A stretch of DNA of 7,102 bases, from contig JAEZGP010000535.1 in assembly GCA_023437285.1 (NCBI GenBank), forward strand, positions 1 to 7,102, in the 5' to 3' direction. Source of the DNA: Actinomycetes bacterium (GTDB taxonomy: Bacteria; Actinomycetota; Actinomycetes; Mycobacteriales; Micromonosporaceae). Position 1 is the first letter of the stretch, and each line of letters opens with the position of its first letter. The notes beneath the pieces were generated by a model that made no database searches, had not been told where the DNA came from, and saw nothing but the letters and a program-made list of their open reading frames with translations. The position numbers were made by a program, and so were the translations under genes. Shown piece after piece: positions 1 to 6,452 of this stretch.

Positions 1-267
1 CGCCTGGTGTGCCGCGCCGGAAAGCGAGCGAAGCATGCTTGCCACCCCCGTGGCAAGGTCCGCGGCACCCTCGGACAGGCGCTCGGCGAACTCGGGGCTC
101 GGATCGCGCATCGCGGCGATGACCCGGCATACCGGGCAGACGCAGCATTCCGGGCTGCCGGTGGACAGGTGTGCCCCGGCCAGCCCGTTGGCCGCCACCG
201 ACGCGGCCGCCAGGGCCGCCGCGACCAGCCGCTGCGCCTCCTCGCGGATGGGGTCGGGGGCGGTCAC
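1..267 (-). CDS. Cys-rich small protein of unknown function (3' end cut by window edge)
   Basis: I do not recognise this gene by name. Read on the minus strand from a GTG at 265-267 it gives 89 codons without a stop and runs off the window edge, so the C-terminus is missing. The N-terminal 35 residues are Ala-rich and probably helical. A tight cysteine cluster follows, C-C-V-C-P-V-C at residues 41-47 (four Cys), then an amphipathic stretch with MRDPSPEF and a helix ending in VASMLRSLS. The cluster could bind a metal such as zinc, but no function can be assigned. The GTG start shares four bases (GTGA) with the stop codon of the SRPBCC gene in front of it, a classic translational-coupling arrangement, so the two are very probably co-expressed and may act together. 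The clean codon use and the coupled start argue that it is real. Confidence 0.72.
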   Translation of the reverse strand, partial: MTAPDPIREEAQRLVAAALAAASVAANGLAGAHLSTGSPECCVCPVCRVIAAMRDPSPEFAERLSEGAADLATGVASMLRSLSGAAHQA

Positions 268-719
268 CGGCCGCCACCCAGCGACTCGACCCGGCGCTTG
301 AGCTCCGTGAGCGCCGTGTCCATGATCATCTTCTCGGCCTTGCGCTTGAACATCCCGAGCATGCCGACGGTCAGGTCGACCGCGAGCGTGTAGGTGACCG
401 TCGACGTGCCGTCGCCGTTGTCGACGATGTCGTACGAGCCGTCCTGCGCCTTCTGCATCTTCGACGGCGCCACCAGGTGCCACTCGATGCGCGAGATGTC
501 CTCGGCGTACTCGTAGGCCAGCGTGTACTCGTCGGAGACCACACCGGCGTCGAGCGCGAAGAACACCTGACTGGCGTACCCGTCCTCGTACTCCTCCACC
601 ACCTCGACGCGGCGCGCCGCGGATACCCACTCGGGGTACCGCGCGAAGTCGCAGATCACCTCCGCGACCTGCGAAGGACCTGCGTTGATCACGATGGACT
701 GCGTCGACGTGTCGGCCAC
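264..719 (-). CDS. SRPBCC (START-like / polyketide cyclase-like) family protein
   Basis: The gene encodes 151 residues from a GTG start. The fold is suggested by the N-terminal strand STQSIVINAG, the early helix with FARYPEW (residues 25-31), the central alternating strands (ASQVFFALDAG, YTLAYEY, IEWHLV, TSTVTYTLAVDL) and a long C-terminal helix (KRKAEKMIMDTALTELKRR). This is the usual order of the helix-grip SRPBCC/START superfamily, whose members bind hydrophobic ligands such as lipids or polyketides in a central cavity. Length and layout match the mycobacterial Rv2185c type, which also lies close to fadD15. There is no signal peptide or membrane segment, so it should be cytosolic. The frame stays open up to an ATG at 767, but the extra 16 residues are Arg/Pro-rich like non-coding DNA here; the GTG at 719 sits immediately before the conserved strand and seven bases after a good -10 box. 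Ligand and exact role are unknown. It is divergent from the acyl-CoA synthetase and coupled to the Cys-rich gene behind it. Confidence 0.88.
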   Translation of the reverse strand: MADTSTQSIVINAGPSQVAEVICDFARYPEWVSAARRVEVVEEYEDGYASQVFFALDAGVVSDEYTLAYEYAEDISRIEWHLVAPSKMQKAQDGSYDIVDNGDGTSTVTYTLAVDLTVGMLGMFKRKAEKMIMDTALTELKRRVESLGGGR

Positions 720-726
720 GGCAGGC

Positions 727-756
727 AATCTACCTGGCGATCGGCGCGGGCGTCGG
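727..756 (-). promoter_or_regulatory. Candidate leaderless promoter of the SRPBCC gene
   Basis: On the minus strand TAGATT (732 down to 727) matches the actinobacterial -10 form TAGRTT. A partial -35, CCGACG at 756 down to 751, keeps the GAC core at an 18-bp spacer. The last base of the -10 is followed by seven bases and then the GTG at 719, so transcription would begin at or next to the start codon. That fits a leaderless mRNA, which is common in actinobacteria. It also explains the lack of a well-placed Shine-Dalgarno. The -35 is weak, so the call rests mainly on the -10 and its spacing. Confidence 0.42.
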
Positions 757-825
757 GTCCAGGGCACGACCTGCCCACCGGGGCGTCGCCGCGCCCCACC
801 ATCGCGCGCGCGGCGCCAACCGCGA

Positions 826-831
826 TAGGTT
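826..831 (+). promoter_or_regulatory. Possible -10 box for the acyl-CoA synthetase operon
   Basis: TAGGTT fits the TAGRTT form of an actinobacterial -10 and lies 38 bases before the GTG start at 870, leaving room for a leader of about 30 bases that holds the ribosome binding site. I find no convincing -35 at 17-18 bp upstream, so this is only a candidate. The whole 720-869 spacer must carry control signals for both divergent genes. Confidence 0.25.
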
Positions 832-855
832 CACAGCGGGCGACGACGCCCGAGC

Positions 856-863
856 AAGAGGAG
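856..863 (+). promoter_or_regulatory. Ribosome binding site that fixes the acyl-CoA synthetase start
   Basis: AAGAGGAG lies six bases before the GTG at 870. The reading frame stays open far upstream, to about 171, but that extension runs antisense through the SRPBCC gene. This strong Shine-Dalgarno, plus the fact that homologous sequence begins just after it, decides for GTG 870. Confidence 0.8.
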
Positions 864-869
864 CCACAC

Positions 870-2660
870 GTGCGCGAGTTCACCGTCCCAGCCGCCGTCA
901 CGATCAGCGACACCACGACCCTCGTCGAGGCGGTCTGGAGCAACGCCGAGGCGACCCCCGACGCGGCACAGTTCGCCCGCCGGGGCGAGGCGGGCTGGGA
1001 GGACATCAGCTTCGCCCGGTTCCGCGACGAGGTCGTCGCGGTGGCCCGGGGCCTCGTCGCGGCCGGCGTCCAGCGCGGCGACCGGGTCGGCCTGATCAGC
1101 CGCACCCGGTACGAGTGGACCCTGGTCGACTACGCGATCTGGGCGTGCGGCGCGGTGACCGTGCCGGTGTATGAAACCTCCAGCCCCGACCAGATCCGGT
1201 GGATCCTGTCCGACTCGGGTGCCGTGGCGTGCGTCACGGAGACCGCCGAGCACGCCGCGAGCCTCGCCCAGGTACGCGGTGACCTGCCCGACCTGCGCGA
1301 GGCCTGGCAGATCGACCAGGGCGGGCTGGCCGACCTCATGGCCGCGGGCGAGGCCGTCGAGCCCAGCGAGATCGACCGGCGCCGGCTCGCCGGCCGCGCC
1401 GACGACCTCGCCACGATCATCTACACGAGCGGCACCACGGGTCGGCCCAAGGGTTGCATGCTGACCCACCGCAACATCTACGCCGACATCGCCAACGCGG
1501 TCCCGAACATGCCCAACCTGTTCAAGAACGGCGCGGCCACGCTGCTGTTCCTGCCCCTGGCCCACAGTTTCGCGCGGCTCATCCAGGTCGGCGTGGTGCA
1601 GGCGCGCGTGCACACCGGGTTCACCTCCGACCCCCGCAACCTGGTGACCGACCTCGACTCGTTCAGGCCGACGTTCATCCTCGCCGTGCCCCGGGTGTTC
1701 GAGAAGATCTTCAACGGCGCCCGGCAGAAGGCCACCAACGAGGGCCACGAGGCCATTTTCGACCGGGCCGCGCAGGCGGCCGTGGCCTATTCGGAGGCGC
1801 TCGACGCCGGCGGTCCCGGCCTGATCCTGCGGCTGCGCCACGCGGTGTTCGACCGGCTGGTCTACCGCAAGCTGCGCGCCGCCCTGGGCGGTCGGTGCCA
1901 GGCGGCGATCTCGGGCGGCGCGCCGCTGGGCGCCCGGCTGGCGCACTTCTTCCGTGGTGCCGGCGTGACGATCTACGAGGGGTACGGGCTGACCGAGACG
2001 TCGCCGGCCGTCGCGGTCAACCTCACCGACCACGTCCGCATCGGTACGGTCGGCCGGCCGCTGCCCGGCGTCACGGTCCGCATCGCCGACGACGGCGAGA
2101 TCCTGGTCAAGGGCGACCTGGTGTTCAGCGGGTACTGGAACGACCCGCCGGCCACCGCCGAGGTCCTCGACCCCGACGGCTGGTTCCACAGCGGCGACCT
2201 GGGCTCGCTGGACGACGACGGCTACCTGTCGATCACCGGCCGCAAGAAGGAGATCATCGTCACGGCCGGTGGCAAGAACGTCGCGCCAGCCATCCTTGAG
2301 GACCGAGTTCGCGCCCATCCGCTGGTCAGCCAGTGCATGGTTGTCGGCGACCGGCAACCGTTCGTCGCCGCGCTGGTGACCATCGACGAGGAGACGCTCC
2401 CCGCCTGGCGCAGCGCCAACGGCAAGCCGGCTGACGCGCGAGCGGGCGACTTGCGCGACGATGAGGACCTGCGCCGCGAGGTGCAGAGCGCCGTCGATGA
2501 AGCCAACCGCACCGTCTCCAAGGCGGAGTCCATCCGGGTCTTCCGTATCCTCTCCGAGGATTTCACGGAGGCCAATGGGATGCTGACGCCGTCGATGAAA
2601 GTGAAGCGCACCATTGTGGCGAAGGAGTACGCCGACGAGATCGCCGCTATCTACCGCTGA
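870..2660 (+). CDS. Long-chain fatty acid-CoA ligase (FadD15-type, AMP-binding enzyme)
   Basis: This 596-residue enzyme of the ANL superfamily activates long-chain fatty acids to acyl-AMP with ATP and then transfers them to coenzyme A. All core motifs are visible: the P-loop [11 protein letters not shown] at residues 185-195, the aromatic/adenine motif [11 protein letters not shown] at 369-379, the ribose-binding GWFHSGD at 437-443, the hinge GRKKEI at 457-462 followed by TAGGKNVAP, and the C-terminal LTPSMKVKR at 572-580 whose Lys577 is the likely adenylation lysine. Nothing is missing. The length and the TAGGKN..P and LTPSMK wording are typical of the roughly 600-residue FadD15-like acyl-CoA synthetases of actinobacteria. 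It is probably cytosolic or loosely membrane-associated. The start is GTG 870 with a strong ribosome binding site. It leads the plus-strand run, and its last 47 bases lie within the histidine kinase frame. Chain-length preference cannot be read from the sequence. Confidence 0.95.
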   Translation: MREFTVPAAVTISDTTTLVEAVWSNAEATPDAAQFARRGEAGWEDISFARFRDEVVAVARGLVAAGVQRGDRVGLISRTRYEWTLVDYAIWACGAVTVPVYETSSPDQIRWILSDSGAVACVTETAEHAASLAQVRGDLPDLREAWQIDQGGLADLMAAGEAVEPSEIDRRRLAGRADDLATIIYTSGTTGRPKGCMLTHRNIYADIANAVPNMPNLFKNGAATLLFLPLAHSFARLIQVGVVQARVHTGFTSDPRNLVTDLDSFRPTFILAVPRVFEKIFNGARQKATNEGHEAIFDRAAQAAVAYSEALDAGGPGLILRLRHAVFDRLVYRKLRAALGGRCQAAISGGAPLGARLAHFFRGAGVTIYEGYGLTETSPAVAVNLTDHVRIGTVGRPLPGVTVRIADDGEILVKGDLVFSGYWNDPPATAEVLDPDGWFHSGDLGSLDDDGYLSITGRKKEIIVTAGGKNVAPAILEDRVRAHPLVSQCMVVGDRQPFVAALVTIDEETLPAWRSANGKPADARAGDLRDDEDLRREVQSAVDEANRTVSKAESIRVFRILSEDFTEANGMLTPSMKVKRTIVAKEYADEIAAIYR

Positions 2661-4317
2661 GCGTCCGACCCGGTCGACGCGCACCCCCGGCCGTCCGGGC
2701 ACCCTGAACGCCACCGGCGCGGAACGGGCGGGTCTCGCGCTGCGCCTGGCCATGCTGGCGCTCATCGCGGTGTTCACCATCGCCGCGACCGGCGACGTCG
2801 CCGCCCTCACCTGGGTGGCCCTGCTCGGCGCCGCGAGCCTGGCGGCCTGGGCGGGCCGCCCCCCGCTGCTGCCCACCCTCGGGCGGGTGGCCGAGGTGCT
2901 GATCACCGCGCTCGGCGCGAGCACTGTCGCCCTGGAGCCGGGCGGGGCGGCCAGCACGATCCTGCCGTACCTGACGATCCCGATCGTCGTGCCCGCCATC
3001 GAGGGACGCATCAGGGAGTCGATGGCCCTCGTGGGGCTCGCCGCCGTGGCGCTGGCCGCCGCCGGGGCGCCCGACGGGCTGCTGCAGAACACGTCGTACC
3101 TGCTGGTCTGCGCCGAGTGGCTCGCCATCGCGGGGCTGCTGGCCGCCTTCGTGTACGCGTCGCCGCGGCTGCTGACCCCGGAGGCCGGCGACGCTCCCGC
3201 GCCGTACGCCGAGGCCACCCGCCTGCTGACCCAGCTGCGTACGGTCGCCCGCCAGCTGCCCGGGGCCACCCTGGACCCGGGCAGCATCTCCGAGCACCTG
3301 CTGGAGGACGTGCGCCGCATCGCACCGGTCGACCGCGCCGCCGTGCTGTCCTCCAGCGGCGGGGGCCGGCTGGTGGTCCTGGCGCAGTTGGCCCCGGACC
3401 GGGTCGACTGGGAGACCAGCCTCGACTCGGACTCCGCGATCGCCGACGCGTGGGCCGCCCAGCAGGCGCAGGTCGCCAGCCGCTCGCAGTCGCGTACCGC
3501 CCCGTCGGACGCCCCGGTGTCGACGCTGGTCGTGCCCCTGCTGTCGGGGGTCCGCACGATCGGCCTGCTCACCATGGAGACCGACCGGGTGGGTGCCTAC
3601 CCGCCCGACGTGGTGGCCGAGGTGACGGAGCTGGCCTCGGCCGGCGCGCTGCGGCTGGAGGCGGCGCTGCTCTTCGACGACGTGCGCTCGATCGCCACGA
3701 ACGAGGAACGCCAGCGCCTGGCCCGGGAGATCCACGACGGGGTCGCCCAGGAGCTGGTCATCGTGGGGTACGGCATCGACAACACCCTGGCGACGCTGCC
3801 CGAGGACGCGGTGGAGAGCGCCGCCGAGCTGCGCGCGCTGCGCCAGGAGGTCACCCGTGTGATCACCGAGCTGCGGCTGAGCCTGTTCGAGCTGCGCAGC
3901 GAGGTCGACCGGCACGGCGGCCTGGCCGCCGCCATCGCCGAGTACGCCCGCACCGTGGGCTCGTCGGCCGGCCTGCGGGTGCACCTGTCGATCGACGAGA
4001 CGTCGGCCCGGCTGCCCGCCGCCACGGAGGCCGAGTTGCTGCGCATCGCCCAGGAGGCGATCACCAACGCCCGCAAGCACGCCAACGCGAACAACCTGTG
4101 GGTCACCTGTGAGGTCGATCCCCCGTACGCCCGAATCGAAGTGAGTGATGACGGCGCCGGAATGTCAAGCCACCGGTCGGATGGCCGCTACGGCCTTGCG
4201 ATCATGGCAGAGAGGGCGGAACGTATCCGGGGCCAACTGGAGATCACGCCGCGCGCCTCCGGCGGCACCTCAGTGGCCGTGGTGCTCAGCGCCTCGCCCC
4301 GACGGGGTAGCTTGTGA
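2614..4317 (+). CDS. Membrane sensor histidine kinase, NarL/DesK type (HisKA_3) with GAF-like domain
   Basis: Numbered from TTG 2614 (567 residues), about six hydrophobic segments lie between residues 41 and 180, forming a compact membrane sensor with little extracytoplasmic sequence. A linker and a GAF-like domain follow at about 205-350. The HisKA_3 dimerisation domain has the phosphoacceptor in LAREIHDGVAQEL (His374). The ATPase domain has the N box EAITNARKHA (Asn485), G1 box DDGAG (512-516) and G2 motif GRYGL (524-528). All catalytic motifs are intact. It should autophosphorylate on His374 and pass the phosphate to the regulator encoded next. The start is uncertain. The frame's only upstream start codon is TTG 2614, inside the ligase gene with a weak GTGAAG at 2601-2606, while the first ATG (2752) falls inside the first membrane segment. 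A CTG at 2704 is another, non-canonical, option. The signal is unknown. Confidence 0.9.
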   Translation: MWRRSTPTRSPLSTAERPTRSTRTPGRPGTLNATGAERAGLALRLAMLALIAVFTIAATGDVAALTWVALLGAASLAAWAGRPPLLPTLGRVAEVLITALGASTVALEPGGAASTILPYLTIPIVVPAIEGRIRESMALVGLAAVALAAAGAPDGLLQNTSYLLVCAEWLAIAGLLAAFVYASPRLLTPEAGDAPAPYAEATRLLTQLRTVARQLPGATLDPGSISEHLLEDVRRIAPVDRAAVLSSSGGGRLVVLAQLAPDRVDWETSLDSDSAIADAWAAQQAQVASRSQSRTAPSDAPVSTLVVPLLSGVRTIGLLTMETDRVGAYPPDVVAEVTELASAGALRLEAALLFDDVRSIATNEERQRLAREIHDGVAQELVIVGYGIDNTLATLPEDAVESAAELRALRQEVTRVITELRLSLFELRSEVDRHGGLAAAIAEYARTVGSSAGLRVHLSIDETSARLPAATEAELLRIAQEAITNARKHANANNLWVTCEVDPPYARIEVSDDGAGMSSHRSDGRYGLAIMAERAERIRGQLEITPRASGGTSVAVVLSASPRRGSL

Positions 4318-4342
4318 CAAGCAGAAGGGGAGATCATCGGGC

Positions 4343-5014
4343 ATGACGACCAGCACCACCACTCCGCCGAACCGGACCAAGGTTCTTCTTGTCGACGACC
4401 ACGACCTCATCCGCAAGGGTCTGCGGCACGCTTTCGAGCGCGACCGTAACTTCGAGGTGGTCGGCGAGGCGGCCACGGCGGCGGAGGCGGTCCGTCAGGC
4501 CGGCGCCCTCCAGCCCGATGTTGTGATCATGGACCTCCGCCTGCCGGACGGCAGCGGCCTGGAGGCCGCCCGCGCGCTGCGCAAGGCCAGCTCGACCATG
4601 GGCATCGTGGTGCTCACCATGTACGCCGGCGACGACCAGCTGTTCGGCGCCCTGGAGGCCGGCGCGAGCGCGTTCGTGCCCAAGACCGCCCCGGCCGACG
4701 AGGTCGTGGCGGCGGCCCGCCACGCGGCCTCCTCCCCCAGCGCGTTCACGGCGGCCGACCTGGCCGAGGCCATGAAGCGCCGGCTCGCCCCCGCCGGCCC
4801 GCAGCTGTCGCCGCGCGAGAGCCAGGTGCTGCGCCTGCTCGCCGACGGCATGAGCGTCGCGGGCATCGCCAAGCAGCTCTACGTCAGCGAGTCCACCGCC
4901 AAGACCCACATCTCCAAGCTGTACGAGAAGCTCGGCGCGGCGAACCGGGCCCAGGCCCTGATGACGGCCCTGCGGCTCGGCCTGCTCGAGGCCCCCGACG
5001 CGCCGAAGTTCTGA
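4343..5014 (+). CDS. Response regulator, NarL/FixJ family (REC + LuxR-type HTH)
   Basis: The protein has 223 residues. The receiver domain covers about 12-130, with the acidic pair Asp18-Asp19 in VLLVDDHD, the phosphoacceptor Asp64 in VVIMDLRLPDGSG, Thr92 in VVLTMYAG and Lys114 in FVPKTAP. A LuxR/NarL helix-turn-helix follows at about 154-216, beginning QLSPRESQVLRLLADG and including the recognition region VSESTAKTHISKLYEKLG. Every canonical receiver residue is present, so phosphorylation should control DNA binding. It lies 25 bp behind the HisKA_3 kinase, its obvious partner. The start is ATG 4343, with GGGGAG at 4327-4332 ten bases before it; the frame is open further upstream but that part overlaps the kinase gene and lacks REC homology. 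Targets cannot be read from the sequence; autoregulation of the operon or control of the neighbouring lipid genes is a guess. Confidence 0.96.
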   Translation: MTTSTTTPPNRTKVLLVDDHDLIRKGLRHAFERDRNFEVVGEAATAAEAVRQAGALQPDVVIMDLRLPDGSGLEAARALRKASSTMGIVVLTMYAGDDQLFGALEAGASAFVPKTAPADEVVAAARHAASSPSAFTAADLAEAMKRRLAPAGPQLSPRESQVLRLLADGMSVAGIAKQLYVSESTAKTHISKLYEKLGAANRAQALMTALRLGLLEAPDAPKF

Positions 5015-5052
5015 CACCTCGTCTCTGGCACCTCGTCTTCTGACACCTCGTC
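5011..5052 (+). repeat. Three imperfect direct copies of a 13-mer at the end of the response regulator
   Basis: CTGACACCTCGTC occurs at 5011-5023 and 5040-5052, and CTGGCACCTCGTC (one change) at 5025-5037, so the period is 14 then 15 bases. The first copy holds the TGA stop codon of the response regulator. Such short tandem copies usually arise by slippage. No function is evident. Confidence 0.85.
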
Positions 5053-5095
5053 GAGCGGGCCATCGGCTCGCTTCTGGATCTCGGCGGCACCCGAG
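5052..5095 (+). other. Two weak stem-loops in the regulator/HIT spacer
   Basis: CGAGC (5052-5056) can pair with GCTCG (5066-5070) across nine bases, and CTCGG (5080-5084) with CCGAG (5091-5095) across six. Each stem has only five pairs and no T-run follows, so a real terminator is unlikely. They may be chance in GC-rich DNA or may modestly affect translation of the HIT gene. Confidence 0.2.
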
Positions 5096-5113
5096 CGCCG
5101 TGGAGGCAACGGA

Positions 5114-5719
5114 ATGATCGACCCCCTCGACCCGGCCACGTCGCTGGATGACCTGGCGGCCGGCGCGTCCCGCACGGCCACCCGCGGCCGGCACCGGCGC
5201 GCGTTCCCGGACACCGACTGGCGCGCCGACCGCGTCGGCGCCGCCCGCCGGGACGAGAACCCCACGGTCCTGGCCCGGATGCGTACCGGCTGGGCCGTGA
5301 TCGGCGACACGCAGTACCTGCCCGGATACTGCGTCCTGCTCGCCGACGCCCCGGACGTCGACCACCTGCTCGACCTGCCCCGCACCGCCCAGGTCGACTT
5401 CCTCACCGACATGGCGCTGCTGGGCGAGGCCGTCTTCCACGCCTGCAACGGGTTGGACCCGGCGTTCCGGCGGGTCAACTACGAGGTGCTCGGCAACTCG
5501 ATGCGCCAGCTGCACGCCCACGTGCACGCCCGCTACGCCTGGGAGCCCGAGCAGTACCGCTCGGGTCCGGTCTGGCGCTACCCGGACGACCTGCGCGAGG
5601 CCCCCGAGCACCTGCTCGGCGAGCAGCACGAAGGGCTGCGCGACGCGATCGTCATCGCGTTGGAGCGCGTGATGCTCGACGCCTACGGCGCTCTCCCGGA
5701 CGCGGACGGCCGCCTCTAG
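5114..5719 (+). CDS. HIT-family (histidine triad) protein
   Basis: The 201-residue protein carries the histidine triad QLHAHVHARY, with His134, His136 and His138; the middle histidine is normally the nucleophile. Before it come GNSMRQ (127-132) and the core strands TGWAVIGDTQYLPGYCVLLAD typical of the HIT fold. HIT proteins hydrolyse or transfer nucleotidyl groups, for example on dinucleoside polyphosphates or AMP-lysine-type conjugates. The subgroup and substrate cannot be fixed from this sequence alone. The roughly 48 residues before the HIT core are charged and Arg-rich (RTATRGRHRRAF) and make the protein longer than minimal HIT enzymes. The start ATG 5114 has GGAGG at 5102-5106, seven bases upstream. 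It follows the response regulator by 99 bp in the same reading frame, so it may belong to the same transcript. It converges with the MOSC gene. Confidence 0.92.
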   Translation: MIDPLDPATSLDDLAAGASRTATRGRHRRAFPDTDWRADRVGAARRDENPTVLARMRTGWAVIGDTQYLPGYCVLLADAPDVDHLLDLPRTAQVDFLTDMALLGEAVFHACNGLDPAFRRVNYEVLGNSMRQLHAHVHARYAWEPEQYRSGPVWRYPDDLREAPEHLLGEQHEGLRDAIVIALERVMLDAYGALPDADGRL

Positions 5720-5722
5720 CCG

Positions 5723-5749
5723 CCTGGCCAGGAGTTATGTCCGTAACTC
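5723..5749. terminator. Inverted repeats between the convergent HIT and MOSC genes, possible bidirectional terminator
   Basis: A perfect 10-bp palindrome CCTGGCCAGG (5723-5732) is followed at once by GAGTTA (5732-5737) and TAACTC (5744-5749), a 6-bp stem with a six-base loop. The position between two facing genes suits a terminator working both ways. There is no T-run and the second stem reaches into the last codons and stop of the MOSC gene, so the function is uncertain. Confidence 0.35.
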
Positions 5750-6370
5750 GCCCGCATCCGCGCCACCTGGATGCCCACTGGGATGTTCGGTGTCGGCGGG
5801 GAGGTGCCGGACGGTGTCGCCGGGCTTGATCGTTGCGCCGATGAGCACCCGGGCGTTGAGACCGCGCAGTCGCAGACGCTGACCCTCGGCGCTCCAGACG
5901 ATCTTGTGGGCGTCGCGTCCGAACCGAGCGGCGAATTTTGCGCAGCCGTTGTGTGGCTCGGCGGTCACCTCGATGACGGCCCGGTCGCCGATCGCCAGGC
6001 GTGAACCGGCTGGCAGGGCGTCGAGACTCAGGTCGAGATCGAGGTAGAGCTGGTCCCCGGCGAGCGCCCAGGCGTCACGGTCGGGACCCGCGATCAACTC
6101 AGCGAAACGGCTGTTGATGACGTTCAGCTGCATGTCGGGGTGCGGTGACCCGTCGGTGGTTCGTGAGCTGGGCCGTTGGCTCCAGCTGTCGCCGACCAGC
6201 CCGGCGGCCGGGTCCAGCTCCGCCAGGGACATCACCTCCCGAGCGTCGACGGCCGGCCGGCGTACGACAAGTGCCACGATGCCGACACCCCGTGGGGAGC
6301 GCCGCACGAGATGCAGCCCTTCAACGAGGTCGTCCATGGAGCGATGGTGTACGGGGACGGAGTTGGCCAC
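5735..6370 (-). CDS. Stand-alone MOSC-domain protein
   Basis: From GTG 6370 the protein has 211 residues and is nearly all MOSC domain, the fold found at the C-terminus of molybdenum-cofactor sulfurases and in YiiM-like proteins. Clear signs are the opening VVRRP...LDPAAGLVGDSW, the phrase DMQLNVINSR, AGDQLYLDLDLS, and above all EPHNGCAKFAARFG with the conserved Cys143, followed by the family ending LRLRGLNARV and GDTVRHLP. That cysteine is thought to carry sulfur as a persulfide in the family. The substrate is unknown; the short form resembles uncharacterised actinobacterial MOSC proteins. An alternative start is ATG 6337 (200 residues); neither start has a good Shine-Dalgarno. I prefer GTG 6370 because family members usually carry a short N-terminal helix there. 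Codon use is noticeably less GC-biased than in neighbours and a TTA leucine codon lies three codons from the end, hinting at a different history. Confidence 0.9.
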   Translation of the reverse strand: MANSVPVHHRSMDDLVEGLHLVRRSPRGVGIVALVVRRPAVDAREVMSLAELDPAAGLVGDSWSQRPSSRTTDGSPHPDMQLNVINSRFAELIAGPDRDAWALAGDQLYLDLDLSLDALPAGSRLAIGDRAVIEVTAEPHNGCAKFAARFGRDAHKIVWSAEGQRLRLRGLNARVLIGATIKPGDTVRHLPADTEHPSGHPGGADAGELRT

Positions 6371-6452
6371 GGTCCGACTGTGCCCCACGCACGCCAGCGG
6401 CGTCCAAGCTGTTTCTCGGAGCGCGAGATCGCAATGAGCGTCATGGCGCGCG

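Noticed and set aside
720..767. Longer SRPBCC protein starting at ATG 767
   Set aside because: The added residues are Arg/Pro-rich, precede the first conserved strand, and would contain the likely -10 box.
171..869. N-terminal extension of the acyl-CoA synthetase by 233 codons
   Set aside because: It runs antisense through the SRPBCC gene, is compositionally odd, and a strong ribosome binding site fixes the start at 870.
831..3575. A 914-codon open frame on the minus strand across the ligase and part of the kinase
   Set aside because: It is antisense to genes with complete, ordered family motifs, and its translation is Arg/Ala/Gly/Val/Asp-rich without any recognisable domain. Long antisense frames are expected in DNA where stops are rare.
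2647..4080. A 477-codon minus-strand frame opposite the kinase
   Set aside because: Low-complexity Gly/Arg/Gln composition and full overlap with the kinase mark it as a GC-driven shadow.
5080..5095. Intrinsic terminator between the response regulator and HIT genes
   Set aside because: The stem has only five pairs and no T-run follows, so read-through into the HIT gene is more likely.
4334..5629. A 431-codon minus-strand frame opposite the regulator and HIT genes
   Set aside because: It spans two well-supported genes and shows no domain; it is the complementary frame of GC-biased codons.
6232..6444. A 70-codon minus-strand frame whose ATG lies eight bases after the candidate -10 box
   Set aside because: The spacing would allow a leaderless start, but the frame runs out of phase through the conserved MOSC N-terminus, and its translation has no recognisable features. 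A small upstream overlapping frame is not excluded.
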